From: Methanobacterium sp. | Lineage (GTDB): Archaea > Methanobacteriota > Methanobacteria > Methanobacteriales > Methanobacteriaceae | Length of the DNA: 6,732 nucleotides | Reading direction: 5' to 3' | Assembly: GCA_003164415.1 (NCBI GenBank) | Contig: PLTK01000171.1 | Span: 1 to 6,732 of the forward strand | Shown: piece by piece, positions 1 to 5,842 of the stretch | How positions within the stretch are numbered: the first letter of the stretch is position 1 | How the letters are laid out: every line of letters begins with the position of its first letter | The notes under the pieces: model-generated | What the model saw: the letters and a program-made list of their open reading frames with translations, nothing else | Database searches by the model: none | What the model was told of the DNA's origin: nothing | Made by a program: the position numbers and the translations under genes

Positions 1-10
1 TGAAATAAAT

Positions 11-942
<932 letters not shown>

Positions 943-1000
943 ACTATCACTAACCTCTAATATACTTTTTATTTAATTAAACAATTTTTTAAACAATGAT

Positions 1001-1014
1001 GCTATAAATATTTT
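1001..1014 (-). promoter_or_regulatory. Possible TATA element upstream of spt5
   Basis: The minus strand reads AAAATATTTATAGC. If TBP binds the TATTTATA core (1003-1010), transcription would start near 982-986, about 40 bases before the spt5 TTG. This would give spt5-rpl11 its own promoter besides readthrough from secE. The spacer 943-1036 is very AT-rich, so a chance match is possible. Confidence 0.35.
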
Positions 1015-1036
1015 ATGGTCGATATTTACATTAAAT

Positions 1037-1222
1037 TTAAATTTTACCAAAAAGTAGTGCTATGATAGTTATTATAAAACCGACGGCACCTATTATTAAG
1101 ACACCGATTCCAGTTATTTTTGCAACATTTATAAATTCATCTCGACCAGGTTTTTTTGATACGTGCAGAACTCTTTGACAGAGTTTTATAAAATCGACAA
1201 CAGATTTTTGATTTAAGTTCAT
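1037..1222 (-). CDS. secE: Preprotein translocase subunit SecE (Sec61 gamma)
   Basis: SecE/Sec61-gamma is the small clamp subunit of the SecYEbeta protein-conducting channel in the cytoplasmic membrane. The 61-residue product has an amphipathic cytoplasmic N-terminal helix (MNLNQKSVVDFIKLCQRVLH) and the family motif KKPGRDEF (residues 23-30). One transmembrane helix follows at about residues 36-58, rich in Ile, Gly and Val. I chose the ATG at 1220-1222. Other archaeal SecE proteins begin with a similar MxxxNQK stretch, and GTGGG lies just upstream. A GTG start at 1232-1234, adding four residues, is possible but has no ribosome binding site before it. The gene sits between ftsZ and spt5, a neighbourhood common in euryarchaea. 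Confidence 0.9.
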   Translation of the reverse strand: MNLNQKSVVDFIKLCQRVLHVSKKPGRDEFINVAKITGIGVLIIGAVGFIITIIALLFGKI

Positions 1223-1243
1223 AGAATTACCCACTTTGGTTAT

Positions 1244-1251
1244 AATTATAA
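1244..1251 (-). promoter_or_regulatory. Proximal TATA-like element before secE
   Basis: The minus strand reads TTTATAAT within CTTTATAATTATAACC. A start site about 24 bases downstream would fall at or next to the ATG at 1222, giving a leaderless or nearly leaderless secE mRNA. The distal element at 1307-1315 is the alternative. Confidence 0.35.
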
Positions 1252-1295
1252 AGAATGAGAATTTTAAAATTTAGATAGATCACATTAGGAGGGTA

Positions 1296-1352
1296 TAAGT
1301 TTAGAGATTTATAAACCTTTCCATTTATTGGAGATGGTAATCACTAAACTTA
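1296..1352. repeat. 9-bp inverted repeat in the ftsZ-secE spacer
   Basis: TAAGTTTAG at 1296-1304 and its exact reverse complement CTAAACTTA at 1344-1352 enclose a 39-base loop containing the distal secE TATA element. It could be a weak stem at the ftsZ mRNA 3' end or a pair of protein half-sites. The arms are AT-rich, so chance is not excluded. Confidence 0.4.
1307..1322 (-). promoter_or_regulatory. Distal BRE/TATA-like promoter of secE
   Basis: The minus strand reads AAAGGTTTATAAATCT, a good archaeal BRE-plus-TATA arrangement with TTTATAAAT at 1307-1315. The expected start is near 1283-1287, giving a leader of about 60 bases before secE. It lies in the 181-193 bp spacer between ftsZ and secE, inside the loop of the inverted repeat at 1296-1352. 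That position could couple promoter and structure. Confidence 0.45.
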
Positions 1353-1402
1353 AGGAAAAATGGGAATAGAAATTTAAAGTTGTGGATTTTAACCTATAAA
1401 AT

Positions 1403-1410
1403 TAAAAAGG
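1403..1410 (-). terminator. Weak oligo-T tract after ftsZ
   Basis: The minus strand reads CCTTTTTAATTTT within about 20 bases after the ftsZ TAA. Archaeal RNA polymerase can terminate at U-rich tracts without a hairpin. Only five consecutive T residues occur, so termination is probably partial and readthrough into secE is plausible. Confidence 0.3.
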
Positions 1411-1415
1411 TTTGA

Positions 1416-2564
1416 TTAAAAAACACCATCAATAAATTCTTCTAATGAAGATTCAGGAACACTTTCTCTTGTTTTTTCTTCAACAAATTCCTTCTCACCA
1501 GGCATGCCAAATATGTGCGGAGATTTGACTCCAGCGACAACAATGGTTGTCCTGATAACATTTTCAAGGTCTTCCTGTATCTGAGTACCCCATATTATAT
1601 TTGCATCCGGATCCAATTCATCGGCAACAATCTGAACGACTTTTTCAGCTTCGTGCAGTGTTAAATCTGAACTTCCAGATATGTTTATTAATGCACCTTT
1701 AGCATTGGATATGTCAAGATCCAGTAATGGACTGTTAAGTGCTTCGTGTACAGATTCTATTGCCCTGTCACCCGAGTCTGATTCGCCCATTCCAATCATG
1801 GCCATTCCTGATCCTATCATGATGCTTCTTATATCTGCAAAATCGAGACTCACTAAACCAGGTTTAGTAATGAGTTCCGTGATTCCTTTAACAGCTCTTC
1901 CGAGAAGTTCATCTGCTACCATGAATGCCTTATTGATAGGCAAGTTTGGTGCCACTTCAAGGAGTTTGTCATTTGGAATTACAATCACAGTATCAGCAGC
2001 ACTCTGGAGTTTTTCGAGCCCTTTCTCTGCATTTTCTCTTCTTCTAAGTCCTTCAGCACTGAAAGGCATTGTTGCAACTGCAATTGTTAAAGCACCGATT
2101 TTCTTTGCTAACTTGGATATCACAGGTGCAGAACCAGTTCCAGTTCCTCCACCTAAACCACAAGTTACAAAGACCATGTCAGCCCCTTCAAGTTTTTCCT
2201 TGAGTTGTTCTTCGCTTTCTTCAGCACTTTCTTCGCCGATATCAGGCATACCGCCTGCACCGAGTCCTCCACATGTTGATCTACCGATCAGCAGCTTGTG
2301 ATCTGATTTTGAATAAAAGAGATCCTGTGCATCCGTGTTAACGGAAAGTGTGCCTGCACCTTCGACTCCTATCTCCGCAAGTCTTGAAACTGTGTTATTT
2401 CCTGCCCCTCCAGTTCCAACAACGAAAATTTTAGCCCGGCTTCGTTGGATTATCTCTTTTAGATCGCTGTCGATGTTGTCGTCATATGAATTGCGCTCTT
2501 CCATGGTTGATCTTTCCCTTCTTTTTTCAGATTCCTTTATGGTATTGTTTATAAGAGATTTCAA
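1416..2564 (-). CDS. ftsZ: Cell division GTPase FtsZ
   Basis: FtsZ is the tubulin-like GTPase that polymerises into the mid-cell division ring. The 382-residue product has an N-terminal extension of about 42 residues, then the GTPase domain. That domain has KIFVVGTGGAGNN (45-57), NTDAQ (76-80), the tubulin signature GGGTGTGSAP (138-147) and the T7 loop region LVSLDFAD (237-244). A C-terminal domain (about 245-348) contains IIWG (323-326). A short acidic linker leads to a terminal tail LEEFIDGVF, the probable docking peptide for membrane anchors. The start is TTG at 2562-2564, with GGGGGTAGG just upstream; the encoded MKSLINNTIK resembles the amphipathic N terminus of other euryarchaeal FtsZ1 proteins. 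An in-frame ATG at residue 21 is a less likely start. In the T7 loop the usual N of NxDFAD is S239, while D241 and D244 are kept. Confidence 0.97.
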   Translation of the reverse strand: MKSLINNTIKESEKRRERSTMEERNSYDDNIDSDLKEIIQRSRAKIFVVGTGGAGNNTVSRLAEIGVEGAGTLSVNTDAQDLFYSKSDHKLLIGRSTCGGLGAGGMPDIGEESAEESEEQLKEKLEGADMVFVTCGLGGGTGTGSAPVISKLAKKIGALTIAVATMPFSAEGLRRRENAEKGLEKLQSAADTVIVIPNDKLLEVAPNLPINKAFMVADELLGRAVKGITELITKPGLVSLDFADIRSIMIGSGMAMIGMGESDSGDRAIESVHEALNSPLLDLDISNAKGALINISGSSDLTLHEAEKVVQIVADELDPDANIIWGTQIQEDLENVIRTTIVVAGVKSPHIFGMPGEKEFVEEKTRESVPESSLEEFIDGVF

Positions 2565-2616
2565 TTCCTACCCCCACAGCTAATGTTTTATTATGTTAAT
2601 TCTGTTATTGTACTAA

Positions 2617-2630
2617 CTTATATTTAAAAG
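2617..2630 (-). promoter_or_regulatory. Likely ftsZ promoter (TATA element)
   Basis: The minus strand reads CTTTTAAATATAAG. With the usual 24-26 base distance, transcription would start near 2599, leaving a leader of about 35 bases before the TTG at 2564. This is the clearest TATA-like element in the 231-bp spacer between ftsZ and the PK_C-fold gene. Confidence 0.5.
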
Positions 2631-2740
2631 CAACGGTAATTTTAATGATAATTTACCACTGAACTATGATTTTTAACTCATATCTTTCAAATCTCATAGA
2701 ATGTTATGTTATCAAGCAAATGTGAACTTAGTTGTTTCAC

Positions 2741-2759
2741 TAGTTTATGATGTAAACTA
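2741..2759. repeat. 7-bp palindrome downstream of the PK_C-fold gene
   Basis: TAGTTTA (2741-2747) and TAAACTA (2753-2759) form a perfect inverted repeat around a 5-base loop, 37 bases past the stop of the PK_C-fold gene. No T-run follows on the minus strand, so it is not a classical terminator. It may stabilise the transcript end or be a protein site; its GTAAACTA half matches the motif in the comA divergent promoter. The rest of 2565-2795 shows only the ftsZ promoter. Confidence 0.45.
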
Positions 2760-2795
2760 AATGTGGGAAAGTTTGGTTAATTACACTCATCAAGA

Positions 2796-3362
2796 CTAAG
2801 GTCTTGGCATTGCAATGATCTCATTTATTTTGAGGTCAAAGAAGTTACTCATGTGTACTGGTTTTAAAATAATTGCAGAATCAAGCCCTTTTCCTGTACC
2901 ACCAACTGCAATAACCTCTATATCGGTGGGTATTAATCCGGCATCTGACGCCATTATGCTTATTTCTACACCTACTTTAACTCCTTGTGAGAAAAGGCGT
3001 AAGGTAGCTGCTATGATTTCTACAGGAGTTATACCTCCAAATTTATTGGATATACCTCTTCCAACACCACTTAAAGAATGCGATCCAGCATATATTTTTA
3101 CACCCATTTTATCCAATTCTGTTTGGTGTTTGGATTCAACTTCTATTAAATCACCACCCTTAAAACCAGCATGGTGTGTTACATTTACAATATTCACATT
3201 TGGATCAATACTCTTAGCAAGCTTAACCCCTGAACTTCCTGATGCTGATGCAACTACTATATTGTTTATACCTAGTTCTTGTTGTCTGATCTTAACAAGT
3301 TCAATTAATTTATCGGTATTTTCTTCACCGGGATTTTTGAAGTAATGGATAGTTTTTTCCAT
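2796..3362 (-). CDS. Stand-alone pyruvate-kinase C-terminal-like (PK_C fold) protein, unknown function
   Basis: The 188-residue product matches, by recall, the archaeal family of free-standing proteins with the fold of the pyruvate kinase alpha/beta C-terminal domain (M. thermautotrophicus MTH1675, A. fulgidus AF0103). Structures have been solved for that family, but no reaction is assigned. Visible features are a glycine/serine-rich loop after a strand, VVASASGSSG (36-45), then THHAGF (62-67), SHSLSGVGRG (94-103), GGTGKGLDSA (154-163) and a C terminus ending IIAMPRP. These repeated Gly/Ser loops fit a phosphate- or nucleotide-binding pocket. There is no catalytic pyruvate kinase barrel, so it is not a pyruvate kinase. 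The ATG is preceded by AGGAGTGATC (3365-3374), a strong ribosome binding site. It lies upstream of ftsZ and is divergent from comA, sharing its control region, which makes a link to PEP or sulfonate metabolism conceivable but unproven. Confidence 0.85.
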   Translation of the reverse strand: MEKTIHYFKNPGEENTDKLIELVKIRQQELGINNIVVASASGSSGVKLAKSIDPNVNIVNVTHHAGFKGGDLIEVESKHQTELDKMGVKIYAGSHSLSGVGRGISNKFGGITPVEIIAATLRLFSQGVKVGVEISIMASDAGLIPTDIEVIAVGGTGKGLDSAIILKPVHMSNFFDLKINEIIAMPRP

Positions 3363-3364
3363 AT

Positions 3365-3374
3365 GATCACTCCT
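3365..3374 (-). promoter_or_regulatory. Shine-Dalgarno site of the PK_C-fold gene
   Basis: The minus strand reads AGGAGTGATC immediately before the ATG at 3360-3362. It matches the 16S rRNA 3' end and fixes the start. It abuts the left arm of the 11-bp inverted repeat (3375-3385), so a factor or RNA structure at that arm could also affect translation. Confidence 0.75.
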
Positions 3375-3412
3375 GTAAACTATTATTCGATTCTTAATTT
3401 CATTGTTGTATT

Positions 3413-3424
3413 CGTATACTAATT
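3413..3424 (-). promoter_or_regulatory. Possible TATA region of the PK_C-fold gene
   Basis: The minus strand reads TTTAATTAGTATA around here, which would place the transcript start near 3393-3398, a leader of about 30-35 bases. Other AT-rich stretches at 3430-3441 are equally possible, so the exact element is uncertain. Confidence 0.3.
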
Positions 3425-3430
3425 AAATGA

Positions 3431-3466
3431 TTTTTTATATTACTTCTATATTTTTTTATATTACTT
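3431..3466. repeat. Two perfect 15-bp direct repeats, 21-bp period
   Basis: TTTTTTATATTACTT occurs at 3431-3445 and again at 3452-3466. The start-to-start distance of 21 bp equals two turns of B-DNA, so a protein could bind both copies on one face of the helix. Shorter copies of ACTAATTA flank the pair at 3419-3426 or nearby and at 3470-3477. The repeats lie centrally between the PK_C-fold gene and comA, just upstream of the probable comA TATA box, where an activator or repressor site would sit. Confidence 0.6.
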
Positions 3467-3474
3467 AAAACTAA

Positions 3475-3483
3475 TTATAAATA
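3475..3483 (+). promoter_or_regulatory. comA: Likely comA operon TATA box
   Basis: TTATAAATA is preceded by an A-rich stretch that could serve as a BRE. Transcription would start near 3504, giving a leader of about 64 bases whose first bases contain the right inverted-repeat arm (3506-3516). A second candidate, GATATAATTT at 3497-3506, would place the start near 3526, with that arm between TATA and start. Confidence 0.45.
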
Positions 3484-3556
3484 AGTATTCACAAATGATA
3501 TAATTTAATAGTTTACTTAAAGGAAAAACCTAACATATGAATATACAAAACAAAGT

Positions 3557-3564
3557 AAGGTGAT
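3557..3564 (+). promoter_or_regulatory. comA: Shine-Dalgarno site of comA
   Basis: AAGGTGAT lies 3 bases before the ATG at 3568, with the GGTG core 5 bases or more away. It is a strong match to the 16S rRNA 3' end and selects this ATG over the in-register neighbourhood. Confidence 0.75.
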
Positions 3565-3567
3565 GCA

Positions 3568-4341
3568 ATGAATGCATTTGATTTTCTTACAAAAGATCGG
3601 ATAAGAGCACCGGAAGAGGGTCTTACAATGATGTTGGATAAAGGGATGGGCCCTAACATGGTTGAAGACTTCCTTGAGATATCGGGACCCTATGTCGATC
3701 TTGCAAAACTTGGATGGGGAACTTCTGCCATCCATGAGAGAGAACTAATAAAATATAAAATTGACACATATTTATCCAACGACATAATACCATACCCTGG
3801 CGGTACACTCTTTGAACTCGCTTATATTAGGGATAAATTCGATGAATTTTTAACTGAAGCTGATGAACTAGGATTTAAAGCAATAGAAATTTCAGATGGC
3901 ACAGTCGATATAACACCTGAAGAGCGGAATAGAATAATAGGTGAAGTAAAGGAATTAGGCTTTATGGTTTTAACAGAGGTAGGTAAGAAGGATCCGAAAA
4001 AGGATCATCATTTTACTGCTCTTGATAGGGTTAACTTAGTAACACTTGATCTAGAATCAGGTGCAGATAAAGTAATAATAGAAGGAAGAGAGGGCGGAAA
4101 GGACTTAGGAATTTATAATAATAAAGGTGATGTTAAGGAAGAAGATGTGCAGGTTTTAGTGGACTACCTCGATGTTAAGAAGTTAATCTGGGAGGCTCCT
4201 CAAAAAAATCAGCAGGCCTATCTAATACTTAAATTTGGGCCCAATGTGAACCTAGGAAACATATCTCCTGAAGAGATAACCTCCCTTGAAACCATGAGGA
4301 GAGGTTTAAGAGGAGACACATTGGGAAAGGTGGATCTATGA
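3568..4341 (+). CDS. comA: Phosphosulfolactate synthase (ComA), coenzyme M biosynthesis
   Basis: ComA adds sulfite to phosphoenolpyruvate to give (R)-2-phospho-3-sulfolactate, the first committed step of the PEP route to coenzyme M, the methyl carrier used by methyl-coenzyme M reductase. It is a cytoplasmic Mg-dependent TIM-barrel enzyme of about 250-260 residues; this one has 257. Family motifs run in order: KLGWGTS (47-53), YPGGTLFE (76-83), EISDGT (107-112), TEVGKK (136-141), VIIEGREGG (169-177), WEAPQKNQQ (208-216), FGPNVNLGNI (223-232) and LRGDTLGKV (247-255). It heads a plus-strand operon, and its TGA overlaps the ATG of the next gene (ATGA), implying translational coupling to an ABC-type ATPase. 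The start is set by AAGGTGAT at 3557. The call is very secure and marks the organism as a methanogen. Confidence 0.96.
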   Translation: MNAFDFLTKDRIRAPEEGLTMMLDKGMGPNMVEDFLEISGPYVDLAKLGWGTSAIHERELIKYKIDTYLSNDIIPYPGGTLFELAYIRDKFDEFLTEADELGFKAIEISDGTVDITPEERNRIIGEVKELGFMVLTEVGKKDPKKDHHFTALDRVNLVTLDLESGADKVIIEGREGGKDLGIYNNKGDVKEEDVQVLVDYLDVKKLIWEAPQKNQQAYLILKFGPNVNLGNISPEEITSLETMRRGLRGDTLGKVDL

Positions 4342-5117
4342 TCATAGATTCTATAACAATTATCGGTGGTTACAATAAAAAGGATGAGAAAGAACCCGTA
4401 GAAAAAATAGATATAAATAGAGGAGAGATATTTGGTGTTGTAGGTGCAACTGGAAGTGGTAAAAGTTCTCTTATAGGTGATATAGAACAATTATCCCAGG
4501 CAGACACATTTTCAAAGAGAAAAATCCTTGTTAATGGTGAAGAACCGAGCTATGAAGATAGAACAAATCCTCGTAAGAAAATGGTTGCCCAATTATCTCA
4601 AAACATGAATTTCCTAGCAGACATGAGCGTGGGTGATTTTTTAAGCCTACATGCAAAATGTCGAGGTGCAAGTGACAAATGTGTTAATGCTGTGATAAAT
4701 CTTGCAAACACATTAACAGGAGAACCAATAAAAAAAGACCATGAACTCACAATATTAAGTGGAGGTCAGTCAAGAGCTTTGATGGTAGCGGATGTGGCAA
4801 TTATCAGTGATTCTCCCATTGTACTCATTGATGAAATAGAAAATGCAGGTATCAGAAAGCATGATGCACTCAAAGTTCTTTCCGGACATGGAAAGATAGT
4901 TATGGTAGTTACTCACGATCCTGTCCTTGCTCTCATGACCGACAGAAGAGTTGTAATGAAAAATGGGGGCATGGATAAGGTGGTTGGAACCAGCGAAGCT
5001 GAAAAATCTCTTTCCAAAAAATTAAACAAAATTGACGAATTTATGTTGAGTTTAAGAGATAAAGTGAGGCATGGTGAAGTTATAGAAGATGTTGAAATGG
5101 GGGATATAGGATTATGA
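4338..5117 (+). CDS. Soluble ABC-type ATPase without permease, comA-linked
   Basis: The 259-residue protein is a single ABC nucleotide-binding domain with every hallmark: Walker A GATGSGKS (36-43), Q-loop at LSQNMNF (86-92), signature LSGGQ (140-144), Walker B IVLIDE (161-166) and H-loop THD (192-194). ATP hydrolysis is therefore expected. The D-loop reads ENAG (168-171) instead of the usual SALD type, and a tail of about 65 residues (195-259), partly charged and helical, follows the core. No membrane segment is present and no permease or binding protein is nearby, so a soluble mechanochemical role is likelier than transport. That would resemble the use of ABC domains by SufC or by the methyl-CoM reductase activation factor A2, which has two such domains. 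It overlaps comA and the downstream GTPase gene by ATGA, with AAAGGTGG (4326-4333) as ribosome binding site. The specific function is unknown. Confidence 0.88.
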   Translation: MIIDSITIIGGYNKKDEKEPVEKIDINRGEIFGVVGATGSGKSSLIGDIEQLSQADTFSKRKILVNGEEPSYEDRTNPRKKMVAQLSQNMNFLADMSVGDFLSLHAKCRGASDKCVNAVINLANTLTGEPIKKDHELTILSGGQSRALMVADVAIISDSPIVLIDEIENAGIRKHDALKVLSGHGKIVMVVTHDPVLALMTDRRVVMKNGGMDKVVGTSEAEKSLSKKLNKIDEFMLSLRDKVRHGEVIEDVEMGDIGL

Positions 5118-5815
5118 AGATGGTAATTGTAGCAGGAACTCCGGGTTCAGGAAAGACAGCAGTACTTATACACGCACTTCGAAACCTAAAGCAGAGGAAT
5201 TTAAATTCAGCTGTTGTTAAAATTGATTGTCTTTTTACCGATGACGGTAAAAAATTTGAAAAAATAGGCATACCAACCAAGGTAGGTCTAGCAATGGACA
5301 TGTGTCCCGACCATTTTGCCATTTATAACATTGAAGACATGATCGACTGGGCAGATGAAAATGATTCAGAATATCTTATTATTGAAACTGCAGGATTATG
5401 TCATCGTTGTGCTCCTTATACCGTGAATAGTCTCGGAGTTTGTGTTATTGATGCTACAAGTGGCCCAAATACGCCTCTTAAAGTAGGTCCCTTCTTGAGT
5501 ACAGCAGATATTGCAGTCATAACCAAGGGAGATATGATATCACAAGCAGAAAGGGAAATATTCAGAGAAAGAATACTTGAAGTTAACCCTCATTGTAAAG
5601 TCATAGAGGCTAACGGACTTTCTGGTCAAGGATGTATTGAACTAGCCGAGGAAATAATTAAATCACCCGAAGTATCTCTAGAAGATGAAAAATTAAGGCA
5701 TTCTGCACCCCTTGCAGTTTGTACCCTATGTGTAGGTGAGACTAAAGTTAATAAAAAATATCACAGGGGAATACTTCGAAGAATAGATGGATTTCAGACT
5801 TACGAAGGAGAATAA
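5114..5815 (+). CDS. Cysteine-rich P-loop GTPase, HypB/CobW-like, probable metallocentre factor
   Basis: The 233-residue protein is a SIMIBI-type P-loop NTPase. It has Walker A GTPGSGKT (8-15), a DxxG-like Walker B region in LIIETAGLCHRC (88-99) and a TKGD motif (137-140) that matches the guanine-specifying NKxD signature. Cysteines are numerous and placed as in metal sites: C39 after KID, C64 in MDMCPDH, CxxC at 96-99 directly after the Walker B loop, and a second CxxC, CTLC, at 203-206. In HypB, UreG and CobW families, cysteines near the nucleotide switches bind Ni, Zn or Co and couple GTP hydrolysis to metal transfer. A similar role is inferred here, as a metallochaperone or gate for cluster transfer. 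Translation is coupled to the upstream ATPase by an ATGA overlap. A CooC- or NifH-like cluster-bridging dimer is the main alternative. Confidence 0.85.
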   Translation: MKMVIVAGTPGSGKTAVLIHALRNLKQRNLNSAVVKIDCLFTDDGKKFEKIGIPTKVGLAMDMCPDHFAIYNIEDMIDWADENDSEYLIIETAGLCHRCAPYTVNSLGVCVIDATSGPNTPLKVGPFLSTADIAVITKGDMISQAEREIFRERILEVNPHCKVIEANGLSGQGCIELAEEIIKSPEVSLEDEKLRHSAPLAVCTLCVGETKVNKKYHRGILRRIDGFQTYEGE

Positions 5816-5831
5816 GGTAGCTCCAAAATAC

Positions 5832-5837
5832 AAGGGA
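5832..5837 (+). promoter_or_regulatory. Shine-Dalgarno site of the Fe-S protein gene
   Basis: AAGGGA lies 5 bases before the ATG at 5843, in the 27-bp gap after the GTPase stop. It supports that start, which leaves a short unstructured N terminus before the cluster domain. Confidence 0.55.
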
Positions 5838-5842
5838 AAATT

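Larger units (their letters stand above)
3375..3516. repeat. 11-bp inverted repeat spanning the divergent promoter region
   Basis: GTAAACTATTA at 3375-3385 and its perfect reverse complement TAATAGTTTAC at 3506-3516 sit as mirror-image copies near the two divergent starts. Read outward, each gene has the same element in the same orientation. The left arm is just upstream of the PK_C-fold gene's ribosome binding site. The right arm lies about 50 bases before the comA ATG, close to the expected comA transcription start. This placement is what one expects of operator copies for a shared regulator. Confidence 0.5.

Noticed and set aside
1334..1369. Tiny plus-strand frame ATG...TAG encoding 11 residues in the ftsZ-secE spacer
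   Set aside because: The only purine-rich sequence abuts the ATG, leaving no proper spacing, and the spacer is better explained by minus-strand promoters.
1681..2301. Long plus-strand open frame opposite ftsZ
   Set aside because: It is antisense to unmistakable FtsZ coding sequence, its translation is low-complexity and Ser/Pro-rich, and it resembles no family. It is a shadow of FtsZ codon use.
2565..2795. Possible small RNA or riboswitch in the spacer upstream of ftsZ
   Set aside because: Apart from the TATA element and one 7-bp palindrome there is no extended stem structure or GC-rich segment as expected for a structured RNA in an AT-rich genome.
2792..2805. AAGAC-taag-GTCTT hairpin at the stop codon of the PK_C-fold gene as a terminator
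   Set aside because: The stem is only five base pairs, overlaps coding sequence and is not followed by a T-run on the minus strand.
2815..3345. Plus-strand open frame opposite the PK_C-fold gene
   Set aside because: It lies wholly antisense to a gene with a strong ribosome binding site and family motifs, and has no convincing site of its own.
4338..5117. Reading the ABC protein as a canonical transporter ATPase
   Set aside because: No permease or binding protein is linked, the D-loop is atypical and the neighbours are soluble metal-type proteins; transport is not supported by the sequence.
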